A stretch of 64,000 bases of DNA from Muscardinus avellanarius (lineage: Eukaryota > Chordata > Mammalia > Rodentia > Gliridae). Made by a program: the position numbers and the translations under genes. Positions 50,289-60,090 of the stretch are shown piece by piece. Where the stretch lies: positions 20,600,592 through 20,664,591 of the forward strand of contig OY726578.1 in assembly GCA_963383645.1 (NCBI GenBank), given 5' to 3'. The notes under the pieces were generated by a model. That model worked only from the letters and a program-made list of their open reading frames with translations, searched no databases and was not told the origin of the DNA. Every line of letters begins with the position of its first letter. Position 1 is the stretch's first letter.

Positions 50289-51206
50289 ATGGGAAAGAGA
50301 AATAATACTGGAGCAATGAATGCCCACAACCCCACAACATCAGAACCCGATAAAACAGAAAATCAGAGATTTCTAGAAGATCAAATCAGGAAAATAACTG
50401 TAGAAATAATAGAGGTGCTTCGAAAAGAACTCAGAGACAGCCAAAAAGAGATAAAGGATGCAATTAATGAAGTAAAGGCCTCAATTCAAAGCACAAACAA
50501 CCGATTAGACCACATGGAGAACAAAATCTCGCTCTTAGAAGATGATCATTCCAAAAACGAACGCATAGTTTCTAATCTAGAAAAAAATATCTGACAGCAG
50601 GAATCTGATATTGAAGAAATATGGGCCCATTTTAAGAGAGCTAACCTAAGAATAATTGGAATAGAGGAGGGAAAAGAAAGTGAAACCAAAGGGATCAACA
50701 AGCTCTTCAAGGAAGTAATAGCAGAAAATTTTCCAAACATAGAGCAAGAGGTTGATACACAGGACCAGGAAACTTATAGAACTCCCTTTAGACAGGATCG
50801 GAGAAGAGGATCCCCACGCCACATAATTGTCAAAATGACCAATGTGGAAGCCAAGCAGAGAATCTTAAAGGCAACCAAAACAAAGGGCCAAGTGACATTC
50901 AGAGGCAAGCCAATTAGAATCACTCCAGACTTCCCAAACCAAGTCATGAGAGCCAGAAGGGCTTGGAGTAACATATTCCAAACTCTGAAAGAAAACAACT
51001 TCCAGCCAAAAATTTCCTACCCAGCAAAACTTTCTATCAAATTAGATGGAAAAATAAGAAGCTTTCATGACAAACAGAAACTCAAGGAATTTATGTCTTC
51101 AAAACCAGCACTAGAGAAAATACTCAAAGAGATTAACTACAAAGAAGAAATAAGTAACACACACCAGAACCAGAGAAACAAGATTTTCCATCCAACAGAC
51201 AACTAA
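50289..51206 (+). pseudogene. L1-type ORF1p, one internal stop
   Basis: An RNA-binding nucleic-acid chaperone of L1 ribonucleoprotein particles. The start MGKRNNTGAM is the first ATG after the 5' UTR that gives the expected layout. The frame is 305 codons, slightly shorter than typical mammalian ORF1p. Residues about 28-101 form a heptad coiled coil (FLEDQIRKITVEIIEVL; NNRLDHMENKISLLEDD), the trimerisation region. The RRM-like domain begins at about residue 119 (NLRIIGI) and contains SPRHIIVKM and RILKATKTKGQVTF. The C-terminal domain has ARRAWSNIFQTLKENNF, YPAKLSIKLDGKIRSF and DKQKLKEFMSSKPALEKIL. A single TGA at codon 102 (50592-50594) lies between coiled coil and RRM; the frame is otherwise open. 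The copy is therefore recently inactivated, or its stop is suppressed or polymorphic. It has no ORF2 partner in the element and would depend on L1 enzymes in trans. Confidence 0.88.
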
Positions 51207-51414
51207 GATTGGTTATCTGTGGAGATTCATTACTTATGTTAGTCTTTTACCTATCTCTAAATGGTATTGTTTGCCTTTATTGTTGTTAATTTTTAGGATT
51301 TCTAGTTGGAATATTAATATACCTTCAGATATAGCATTTTGAAATATTTTATCCCATTCTATTAGTAACTGTTAATTCTGTTTACATTGTCTTTGGATAT
51401 ACAATATTTTTTTT

Positions 51415-51955
51415 TATTTTTTAGGGAGTTTGTATACCCTTCTGTTGCCTGTGCCATTGAAATCATATCCAAGAAATCACTGCCAATTTCAATGTTGTGT
51501 GGTTTTATGACCCAGATTTTCTTCTAAAAGTTTATAGTCTTAAGATTTATATTTAGGTCTTTTATCTATTTTGAGTTAATATTTGTATATGGGATTAGGT
51601 AAGGGTCCAATTTTATTCTTTTCCATGTAATTATTATGTTTCAACAATATTTAGTTAAAAGATTATTATTTCCACCACCAAATGTTCGTGGAAACCTTGT
51701 CAAAAATAACTTGACAATATAGGGAAGAATTTAGCTCTAGGCTTTTATTTAACTCCAATGGTTTATATATCTGCCTTTAGAATAGTACTACACTGTTTCA
51801 ATTATTGTAGCTTTATATGGTTTGAAATCAGAAAATATATATCTTCTAGCTTTGTTCTTTTTCAAGATCATTTTGGGTATCTAGAGTCCATATTCCATAT
51901 TAGGATAGATTTTTTTTCTGAAAAATAGATATATAAATATATGATAGTTTCACCT
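51415..51955 (-). mobile_element. Antisense L1 ORF2-like segment in HAL1 3' part
   Basis: Read on the minus strand it contains acatggaaaagaataaaatt, ggacccttacctaatcccat and ctcaaaatagataaaagacc, and earlier a phrase equivalent to gctacaataattgaaacagt. These follow the order of the late part of L1 ORF2 (after the reverse transcriptase). The frame is not open. It lies between ORF1 and the sense 3' end of the host element. Confidence 0.75.
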
Positions 51956-52281
51956 AAAAAAATAGAAAAAAATATTCTCTGGTAAGAAAGAAAGTAAAAA
52001 GAAATATTGAAATGTTATCTTTAAGTCATCAAAAGCTTGGTATCAGACAAATGAAACTGTTATGTGAGATTATCATTTTTAATTTTGGATAAATTGCTAT
52101 AATACTAGATGTCAACCACTAAGCCAAGCATGGGAGGGAGCGATGGGGAGAGAATGGGGTGGGGATTGGGTGGGGGCTAACTGGGCGATGTGTGCATGTA
52201 TGTCTACAAAAGTTTGTATCCCACTATGATGTATGAATACAGTGCACCAATAAAAAATAAATAAATTTAAATATTAAAAAA

Positions 52282-52440
52282 TAAATATATAATATATATG
52301 ATTTTATAACATTTCATAATATATGTTAAAGATATAATATAAATATGATTTTATGACGTATTTATGTATAAATATGATTTTATAATATATGTATTATAAA
52401 TATATTATCCTTGTAAAATATATATATATATATATATTTT
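52282..52440. repeat. AT-rich tract with right target-site copy
   Basis: It starts with taaatatataatatat (52282-52297) and continues tatgattttataac.. twice more, the counterpart of 49380-49496. It ends in a TA run at 52420-52437. Confidence 0.85.
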
Positions 52441-52449
52441 TTTTTTTTT

Positions 52450-52790
52450 GTACTGGGTATTGAGCCCAGGGGCATTCTAACTCTGGGAGCTACATTGTCG
52501 GCCCTTTTTATTTTTTTAAATCTTGAAAGCCAGGTGTGGTGGTGCACACTTGTAATCCCAGTACTTGGGAGGCTGAGACAGGAGGATCTGGGTTCACGGC
52601 CAGCCTCAGCTGCTTAGGGAGGCTCTCTGCAACTTAGTGAGACTTTCTTTCAGAATAAAAATCAAAATTGGACTAGAAGTGTAGTTCAGAGGTGGAATGC
52701 CCCTGGGGTCAATCTCCAGCACCCCCCCCCACACACACACACACACACATCTTGTAACAGTAAGAGTCTCCTTAAGTTGCTGAGCCTGGC
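52450..52790 (-). mobile_element. B1-dID SINE split by opposite-strand SINE
   Basis: Right half 52450-52505 (tactgggtattgagcccagg) and a short B1 piece 52766-52793 (agtctccttaagttgctgagcc) flank a plus-strand SINE. atcttg(a/t)aa lies on both sides of the insert. Confidence 0.82.
52528..52749 (+). mobile_element. B1-dID SINE inserted in reverse orientation
   Basis: agccaggtgtggtggtgcac to gtcaatctccagcacc, then a C run and CA repeat. It targets the linker of an antisense SINE. Confidence 0.9.
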
Positions 52791-52875
52791 AGGAGTGTGG
52801 GGATATCTTTGGAAAAGGAATGTGTTGGCTCAAAGTAGACTTCACCTCCATTTACACCCCAGGAAGGGGCAGGTC

Positions 52876-52972
52876 CCTCCTCCCCCTCCTCTCCCTCCTC
52901 TTCCTGCTCCTCCCCCTGCTCCTCCTCCTTCTTTTCTTTTTTCTTTTGAGCTCTCTCTCTCTCTCTCTCTCT
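52876..52972. repeat. Pyrimidine-rich tract with (CT)n
   Basis: ctcctccccctcctctccct through ctctctctctctctc, almost pure C/T. Confidence 0.93.
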
Positions 52973-52992
52973 TTATTATTATTATTTTAATT

Positions 52993-53159
52993 TTGTGGTG
53001 CTGGGGACAGAAGGCAGAGGCATCCTACCTTCAAACTCTTTATTTTTTTATTTGTAAATAAGTTCTCACTAAGTTGCTGAGGCCGGCCCCGAACCTAAGG
53101 TCCTCCTGTTTCAGCCTCCCAAGTACTGGGATGCCAGGCGTGCGCCCCCAAACCCGGCA
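52993..53159 (-). mobile_element. B1-dID SINE
   Basis: ttgtggtgctggggacagaag to gcgcccccaaacccggc. The right half is diverged. Confidence 0.85.
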
Positions 53160-53926
53160 GGTTTTTCAGAAGTCGGAAGATAACAATACGCAGGTTTCTC
53201 TTCCGAAGCAGAGACACCGGTGCACACCCCGCTCCGATCTTACTAGCCGTGGGCCGCGAGCTGATCACTCCACATCTCCAGGTCTTGGCAACTGCGCTAA
53301 GTTGGGGACATCGGTCTCTGGCCCACTGGACAAGATGTGACCTCAAGGCCACATGAGCCGAGGGTCAGCCTGCGCCTGGTATGTAAATGACAAGCACGGG
53401 TATCATGAACAGAGGACTCAGAGAAGGTCATGGTTTAGGAGTCAGATAATCCCAGAAAAACTAGAGCCAGGAGGCGGCCTGCGAGCCCAGTCCTGGGATC
53501 CAGTTGCTGGGCAGGTCAGAGCCTGGGCTTCCAGCATTTTAACTTATAGTTCATTTTGGAAAAGATGGGTTCAGCCAAAGACGCTAAAATTAGAGATGGA
53601 GGTACTGAGACCCAGAGAGGGACACCGAGGGGCCCAAGGCCACACTGCGCCATTTCAGCTAGAGTTGGCGTCCCTGGCTCCCAGTCAGGGGGTCTTTCTG
53701 CTGGCCCATGGCAGGAAGGTGCCTTAGGTCAGAGGGAGTGCTTGGTCACAGCTGGTACCCAAGGGCGGGGTGACGGGGTGCGAGGCTCAGTCCTCTAACA
53801 GTCTCCAGGGTTCTAGACAACCTTGGAGTCCCAGTTTCTTTTTTAACCCCTTTTATGTACACAGAACCCATGAGAGTGTGTGAAATTCTTTGGAAACTAT
53901 CTTTTTTACTATCTTTTTATATTTTC
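53160..53926. other. Unique region with two MIR pieces
   Basis: About 53195-53335 (gatcttactagccgtgggcc, cttggcaactgcgctaagtt) and 53590-53740 (gaggtactgagacccagagagg, aggccacactgcgccatttc) read as MIR fragments. No gene recognised. Confidence 0.5.
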
Positions 53927-54129
53927 CGGTACTGGGGATGGAACCCAGGCACATTCTACCTCCGAGCTACATCCCCAGCCCTAATTTTTTTTTATTCTTT
54001 ATTTTGTAACAGGGTTTCACTGAGTTGCAAAGGGCCTCACTAAGTAGCTGAGGCTGTCTGCGGACTGCGATCCTCCTGCCTCAGCCTCCCAAGTGCTGGG
54101 ATCACAAGCGTGCGCCATCACACCTGGCT
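53925..54129 (-). mobile_element. B1-dID SINE
   Basis: ccggtactggggatggaaccc to catcacacctggctt, a complete generic dimer. Confidence 0.92.
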
Positions 54130-54164
54130 TGTTTACTATCTTAAATGAACACTCTCTGATTCTT

Positions 54165-54365
54165 TTTGTTTGTTTGTTTTTGGTGGTACTGGGGTTCCTG
54201 GAAGCCCTTCTACCTCGGGGTTATACTCCCAGACCTATTTTTACATTTTTATTTGGAAACAGGGTCTCCTAAGCCAGCGCGCGTGGCTGGCTTCGAACCT
54301 GCGCGATCCTCCTGTCTCCGCCTCTCAAGCGCGGGGATGACAAGCGTGTGCCACCGCGCCCAGGT
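54165..54365 (-). mobile_element. Young hairpin-type SINE with perfect TSD
   Basis: Flanked by ctctctgattctt at 54152-54164 and 54366-54378 (13 bases, identical). TTCCTGGAA is at 54195-54203. Stem aagccagc(gcgcgtg)gctggctt. The T-rich start is its A tail (TTTG units). Confidence 0.96.
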
Positions 54366-54896
54366 CTCTCTGATTCTTAAATGAATTATTTCTGTGGGAG
54401 TGGGCCGGCTCTCTACCCCCACATGTGTCCAGTGATCCGTGTGTTTGGGGGATATAGGGCCCCGCACTTGAACCATAAATGAACGGACACGTTGAATTGT
54501 TGAACGGATGGAAGATGAAGAAGTTGGATCAGAGGAGTACCGCGCACGGCCTGGTGGGAAAGACCCCGGCGTAAACAAATACCCAGAAAAGAGCACGTGC
54601 CTTACCACAGCGGAGACGCCAGCCCTGTGCTGTGGAAACGTGACAGAGGGGAGGAGAAGGGTCTTCCAAGAAAGGAGACCAGAGGGGGCATGGAGGGCTG
54701 GGAGGGAGAAGTCAGGGGGATGGCTTGACTTGGGGGAACTCTGGGCCTCGTTCCAATCACAGCAGAGAGGCCCAAGAAGAAAGAGCGAGCTGCAGACCAA
54801 TATTGTCGGCAGGCTGCCACGTTGTAGAAACCAGAAACCTAGAAGCTCAAAGTGAGGGTCATCGTATCAAATAGTGGGCCTGTGCTCTTCAGAAAC
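54366..54896. other. Unique region
   Basis: No gene recognised. The overlapping frames at 54508-54855 and on the minus strand have no domain. Confidence 0.4.
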
Positions 54897-55268
54897 GTCA
54901 GTGCCACACTACTCGGGAGGCCGGGACAGGAGGATCACAGGTGTGAGGCCAGCCTCGGCAACTTAGGGAGACCCTGTTTCAAAATAAAATTAAAGCAGGG
55001 AGTGGTGCCGCACGCTTGTAATCCCCGCGCTTGGGAGGCCGAGACAGGAGGATCGCACGGGTTCGAAGCCAGCCTCAGCTACTTAGTGAGGCTCTCGGCA
55101 ACTTACTGAGACCCTGTTTCAAAATAAAGAATAAATAATAGGGCTAGGGGTGTAGCCGGGAGATAGAATGCTCCTGGATTCAATCCCCAGTACTGCAAAA
55201 AAGGGCGGGGGTAGAGATATAGCTCAGAGGTAGAATATTTCTGAATTCAATCCTCAATACCAACAGTA
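54897..55268 (+). mobile_element. Truncated SINE split by nested SINE
   Basis: B1 part 54897-54990 (gccacactactcgggaggcc) and right half 55204-55268 (gtagagatatagctcagaggtagaat) surround another SINE in the linker. Confidence 0.85.
54991..55203 (+). mobile_element. B1-dID SINE nested in linker
   Basis: gcagggagtggtgccgcacgc to gattcaatccccagtactgc. Its B1 arm has the young-type phrase ccccgcgcttgggaggccg. Confidence 0.9.
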
Positions 55269-55595
55269 ATAAAACAGCAACTAAATTAAAAAAAAAAAAG
55301 GCCAGTGTTAGAGAAAACGATGGCCGGGGTCCATGAATGTCTCCGAACCTCAGTTTCTTTATCTGAAAAACAGGTCTGATTTTCCATAGTAGCAGCTCCT
55401 CAGAATTATTTAAGACCGTCTAATACAGTAATGGGCTTGGATCAGCCGCATGCTGTGCATAAAAGATGACTATTTTTATTGCTACTTAGAATAACACTAC
55501 TCCGGACTGGAAATAATGAATTAGTTTTTGGGCAAAGCTCATTAACCGATTGCTTATGTTGGTGCTTTCTGGAGAGAGTGTGCCTATTATTAATG

Positions 55596-55636
<41 letters not shown>

Positions 55637-55802
55637 AGCTGCGTTGATATAATTCTCGCAAGTGCATGAGAGAATGAACCGCCAACGTACTGTCGCGATT
55701 ATTGAAGTCAGCGGCCTGGCTTTCAGGCCCTGCTGGAGCTCCCGACTGCTGGGGTGGTCTCTGGGATGGTCACCGGGGGATCTCTTAAAGCGATGAGTTT
55801 GA
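55269..55802. other. Unique region with MIR end and CA repeat
   Basis: MIR-like cctcagtttctttatctgaaaaacagg at 55350. A repeat-free block lies at 55430-55595 (gatgactatttttattgctac, ataatgaattagtttttggg). (CA)n is at 55599-55635. No gene recognised. Confidence 0.5.
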
Positions 55803-56022
55803 GCCGGGTGTGGTGGTGCACGCCTGCAATTTTAGTACTTGGGAGGCTGAGACAGGAGGATTGCAGGTTCGCGGACAGCCTCAGCTACTTAGTGACACTC
55901 TCAGCCACCTGGTGAGACCTTGTTTCTAAACAAAAAATAAAAAAATAAAAAAGGCTGAGGGTGTCGCTCAAAAGTAGAATGCCCCTGAGTTCAATTCCCA
56001 GTTCCACACACACACACACAAA
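55803..56022 (+). mobile_element. B1-dID SINE
   Basis: agccgggtgtggtggtgcac to gttcaattcccagttcc, followed by a short CA run. Confidence 0.92.
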
Positions 56023-56461
56023 AAGAGTACATTGTATTGGGGCAATTAAAGAGTATCCATTAGATACTTTCCCTCCCTAAAAATGAAGGTAGACAATGAC
56101 CAGACCAGTTCGCTTTGTGTAGATGCCAACCAGGGCTGGAGACGGTGGTCCTGGGAACCCAGGGCTCCCCAGTTCTGAATCTCGGAAAGAGCCGCCTCCC
56201 TCCTTGAAGCCCTCAGGTCCTCCTGGGACAGCAGAGGAGAGAAATCAGGATCCTGCACACTTAGGAGCCCACGTTGAAAGAATGGTTAGGTGTTAAGTTC
56301 TCAGGTGACAAAGATATGTTTTGTTCATCTCTGTGACCCCAGCACTTAGTAAGACCCGGGAAAGAGGAGAAGGCCTTAAATAAAGAGGGAGCGAGTCCTG
56401 ACTTGACCACTGCTGGCCACCTGGGCCTCAGTTTAGCTGTCTATCATCGAATAGTTATAAT
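56023..56461. other. Unique region with MIR/L2-like pieces
   Basis: 56315-56370 (tctctgtgaccccagcacttagtaag) resembles an L2 end. 56385-56455 (ctgacttgaccactgctggcc, ctgggcctcagtttagctgtc) resembles a MIR. Confidence 0.5.
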
Positions 56462-56660
56462 AGCCGGGTGTAGTGGTGCACACCTGTAATCCCAGTACTC
56501 GGGAGGCTGAGACAGGAGGCCAGCCTCAGCAACCTAGTGAGCCTCTGTTTCAAAAAAAAAAAAAAGATTAGGAAGGGCTGAGGGTGCAGCTCAGAGGCAG
56601 AATGCCCCTGGGTTCAATACCCAGTACCCCCCAAAAAAAATAAAACAAAACAAAAAAAGA
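56462..56660 (+). mobile_element. B1-dID SINE
   Basis: agccgggtgtagtggtgcac to gttcaatacccagtacc. The B1 arm is shortened. Confidence 0.9.
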
Positions 56661-57428
56661 CCCCAGCTATAACGGATACCTTTGAAGATTCTGACAATAA
56701 TTAAGAGAATTCTATAAAGCAAGCTACAGAAGGGAATCTAGTACATTAAATTATTTTATTTTATTTTCTGGGGTCTGCTTTCCTGGGAAGTAGGGAAGGG
56801 CCGGAGGAGAGACGCTGCCTCTTGTGGAGGCCCCTGGGTGGGAGGCTCCCGGACACCGCGCGCGTGGCCCTGAGGCTCAGGGGAGACCGGGTACATCTAC
56901 TCACTCAGTTTTTCCCCCGGGGTTCTGTAGCTAACCCGAGATGAACCTTGGCCATAAACCTCCAGACAGCGAGTGATGGATTCCCTCACCTGGACCCAGC
57001 CTTCTGCTTGGAAACTCAACTTTATTAAACGAGATAATAAAATCCCTTCGATGGGGAAGCGGAGCGTGGACCGGAGCTGCCGTAACGTTAAGGCTTCTCT
57101 TCAAATTCCCGCAGAACGCCTCGTCTACGGAGGGTCATAAAACTGTGCATTCTCTTCCATCCGGTTATGATACACAAGGCCCCGCTCCCCTCTCCAAAGG
57201 CCCCCGGGAAAGATCGCCCGTCCATTTATTCACAGTTCTCTCTAGATTGAGTGCTTAGACACGGTGCTAAGCTGTTTTAAATTTTTATTTTTATGCTTTT
57301 ACGGGCGTATGGCAATTATCCGTTGTGGTGAGATTCTAAGCGATACGTCCACACACACACAGCACTTGGTGAATCTCCCTCATCCCACCCGGCTCCCTTA
57401 TTCTCCCTCTGCGCATGTTAGCTCGGTA
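56661..57428. other. Unique region
   Basis: No gene recognised. 56990-57130 (ttattaaacgagataataaaatccc) is repeat-poor. Confidence 0.4.
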
Positions 57429-57429
57429 G

Positions 57430-57790
57430 TGACAGCGTCACACATAAACTTACTATTATTTGAGCATCTGTCCATCAACAGAGGGATGGGTAAATAAAAT
57501 AGAGCATATGCACACGATGGGATTGTACTAGATTATAAAGAACTAAATTATGTCGTTGTCAGGAAAATGGATGGAAATTGAGACTATTAGGGCTGGATGG
57601 GATGGACCCGGCTCAGAATGGCAGGGGTCGTATGTTTTCTTTCATACGTGGGAGCTACAGACAGAATAGGAAACAACCCCAAAATACTTCAAATAAATGA
57701 GGAGAGAGTGGTGGATTAGGAGAGGGACGGAGGGGGGATGAGGTTTGAGGAAGGAAAGAGTTGTCTGTGCTGAGCTTCTGATGGAAAATT
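57430..57790 (+). mobile_element. 5'-truncated L1 3' end
   Basis: gagcatctgtccatcaacag, gggatgggtaaataaaatag, gattgtactagattataaag, gtcgtatgttttctttcatacgtgggagct are late ORF2/3' UTR phrases, followed by the G/A-rich 3' UTR (gagagggacggaggggggat). No ORF remains. Confidence 0.8.
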
Positions 57791-58499
57791 CCTTCTTTCT
57801 GTCTCCCATCGACTCAGTGAAAGAGGTGGGGCTCTCTTCCCCGCACGGGCGAATTTCCATACAGCATAAAGTGCCGGCCCAAAGTCATGCAGCGTAGTAG
57901 AGAATAAAGCCAAAATTCAGACTTCAGGCCTCTGGGGCCCTGGATTCTGAGCTCCGGGTACTGACACGCGCTCAGTAAACACCTGCCGATGGCCGCCGAG
58001 CCCAACTCTGAGCTGGTGACAGCCGTGAAGAGCCCCTACCCACGCGCCGGCCAGTGAGGGGCACTTCCTGCATCCTAATTAAGAATGGCCGCTCTCCGTC
58101 TTCGTTCATGAGACAGCCCCGGGTTTACTGACTTTTCTTCTCTGGGAGATGTAGAAGTGAGAGGTGGGCACTGAGAGAGAAAGACACCAGACAGTCCTTG
58201 TGTTAGAGGACCTCAGAGTCCTCCCAAGATAAACGGCCCAAGGAAAGATGGCTTCCCAACGTGTGCCCCGATGGGGCAGTGGCTCATAGGACATCACCTC
58301 TTTGTTGGGGTGCAATCTCGCACCCCATAACTGGGCACCTGTTACTATATTCTAGCACAATCCTTTGTTGTGGGCCGCAAAGAACTCCCTGTGGGCACAC
58401 AGGGATATTGCACACTTTGGGATTTCCTAAAACACCAAGATACTTTGATTTGATGATGATGATGTTTTGAGTTACATTATTATAAATTATATATTTTCC
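57791..58499. other. Unique region
   Basis: No gene recognised. 57790-57960 resembles diverged MIR/L2 (gtgccggcccaaagtcatgcag, ttcagacttcaggcctctgg). Confidence 0.4.
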
Positions 58500-58543
58500 T
58501 ATTACGCTTGAGCTCCTACTATGTACCAACAACTACTCTATGT

Positions 58544-58546
<3 letters not shown>

Positions 58547-58586
<40 letters not shown>
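58547..58586. repeat. (GT)n microsatellite
   Basis: About 20 GT units on the 3' side of the minus-strand SINE. Confidence 0.97.
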
Positions 58587-58587
<1 letters not shown>

Positions 58588-58588
<1 letters not shown>

Positions 58589-58783
58589 TTTTAGGGATTG
58601 AACTCAGGGGCATTCTACCTCTGAGCTACACTCCCAGCCCTATTTTATTTTTTTATTTTGAAGCAGAGTCTCTCTAAGTTGCAGAGGGCCTTGCTAAGTT
58701 CCTGAGGCTGCAATCTGTGACCTTCTGGTCTCCGTCATCCAAGTGCCGGGATTGCAAGCGTGCGCCACCGTCATGCCTGGCTC
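58588..58783 (-). mobile_element. B1-dID SINE
   Basis: ttttagggattgaactcagg to gccaccgtcatgcctggct. Confidence 0.92.
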
Positions 58784-58960
58784 ATTCTGTGTATTTTACA
58801 GGTTCAGCTCATGCGTGAGTCCTCACTATAATCCGGGTTGTGGTGTATTTATCATTTTCATTTCACGGTTGGGGAAATCGAGGTCTAGAGAGGTTAAGTA
58901 ATTTGCTTGAGCTAACACATGTGGGATTAACAAGAGAGATTCAAGGCTTTTCTTAAAAAT

Positions 58961-59290
58961 AACAGTAAGAACCACAGAGAATGAAACCCCCAAACAAAGA
59001 TTTTTTTAAAAAAAGCTTTGTTTTTAAACCCCAACTCAAGTAGAAGTATGCAAATTAATCTCAGCACATCATTTTTTATTTATGCCATAAATTAGGCAAA
59101 TTTCCCTTCCTGAAGCCCTAGAAAATGAGACTTGATTTCAACACATTTTGCATTAATTTCCAGGGGAGCCCCAAATTAGCTTTACGACTCGGTAACCCCG
59201 CTCTAAAAGGGAGCACAGAAAGCGGCGAGCTGGTCAGAAGTCTTTGGGAAATCAGATGTTGGAGGCGGAACTCTGTCCCCTTCTTCACAG
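58961..59290. other. Repeat-free AT-rich island, candidate CNE
   Basis: ttttttaaaaaaagctttgt, gcaaattaatctcagcacat, taaattaggcaaatttccct and ttttgcattaatttccagg give a homeodomain-rich block inside GC-rich surroundings, with no repeat recognised. Confidence 0.5.
59048..59060 (+). promoter_or_regulatory. POU octamer-like site with TAAT core
   Basis: ATGCAAATTAATC joins a perfect octamer (ATGCAAAT) and an overlapping TTAAT homeodomain-like core. Motif only. Confidence 0.45.
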
Positions 59291-59950
59291 ACTGATTGTT
59301 GATTAGTGGTCCACTCCACTCCCCGAACCAGGAGCGCCGCACACAGCTGCCCAGGTTGTGCGCTGCTTACCGGGTGGGGCTTCATTCACAGGCACTGCAG
59401 CCCCAATGGCTCCTCCCAGAGCCCCACAGAGAGGCGGCCATCCGCTCTGCCTCTCCCTGCACCCTGCACACAGCTGCAATGGAAGCCTCGGCTTCTCCTT
59501 TGCAGATGGAAAACCCAGGTCTGAAGAGATTGACTTCCTCCAGCCAGAGCTGGGATCCAGGTGCTGAGCCCCGACTGAGTCCTAACCCAGAGCCGAGTCC
59601 AACACGCTCGGAAAGTCCGCTCCAAGTACATTCTCCTCGGCACCCGCTACCCCAGTTTCCAGCTTTGGAGAAATGGTCGCTAAAGCCGGGTGCAAAACAC
59701 ATCTTAGGTGTCCCTCTGACCTCCGAGTTTGCTCCTGAATACATGCATGGCCACTGTTTGCTCCTGGCTGGAGGAGGCTCCTGGGAGCCCATCTTCACGC
59801 TTTTCTCCCCCGGCCACTGCAGCCTGAATTTCTGTGAGCGCAGCTCGCCGCTAAAGGTTCCAATTCACAGGCACCTGTGTGCTATCTCCTCTGCCAACCT
59901 GGCTTCTGTTTCTCCTATTTTACATCATCTTTTCCTAAATTAACTTTACG
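59291..59950. other. Unique region with a long but doubtful frame
   Basis: A 215-codon open frame (59296-59943, plus) exists. Its product is Ser/Pro-rich, has no recognised domain, contains a MIR-like stretch (cagatggaaaacccaggtctgaagag), and lacks splice or promoter context. I do not annotate it as a gene. Confidence 0.5.
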
Positions 59951-59969
59951 CAAATGATGTAAAAATTAT

Positions 59970-60080
59970 ACATTTTCTTTTCTTCTTTCTTTCTCTCTCT
60001 CTTCCTCTTCCTCTTCCTCCTCCTCCTCCTCCTCCTCCTCCTCCTTCCTCCTCCCTTCCTCCTTCTCTCCCTCCCTCGCT
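59970..60080. repeat. Pyrimidine-rich compound microsatellite
   Basis: TTTC, CTTCCT and TCC units, almost pure C/T, on the 3' side of a minus-strand SINE. Confidence 0.95.
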
Positions 60081-60090
60081 GTCTGATTTT

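Larger units (their letters stand above)
49497..52281 (+). mobile_element. HAL1-like (ORF1-only L1) retrotransposon
   Basis: A 2.79-kb element bounded by a 16-base direct repeat. Order: a CpG-rich 5' UTR of about 790 bases starting ggaacttccgggaagatggc, one L1-type ORF1 (50289-51206), then about 1.07 kb ending in a G-rich 3' region (ggggagagaatggggtgggg) and gtgcaccaataaaaaataaa. No sense ORF2 (endonuclease/reverse transcriptase) is present. Instead about 540 bases of antisense L1 ORF2-like text lie in the 3' part. Half-L1 (HAL1) families with this ORF1-only plan are known in mammals. Assignment to a named family needs a search. Confidence 0.8.
58500..58960 (+). mobile_element. MIR SINE split by a B1-dID SINE
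   Basis: Start gagctcctactatgtaccaac (58510) and continuation cattttcatttcacggttggggaaatcgaggtctagagaggttaagtaatttgc (58855) are parts of one MIR, separated by a GT repeat and a SINE. ctatgtatt/ctgtgtatt flank the insert. Confidence 0.85.

Noticed and set aside
59296..59943. 215-codon open frame, the longest outside repeats
   Set aside because: No recognisable domain, Ser/Pro-rich composition, overlaps MIR-like sequence, and frames of similar length exist on the other strand. GC-rich DNA gives such frames by chance.
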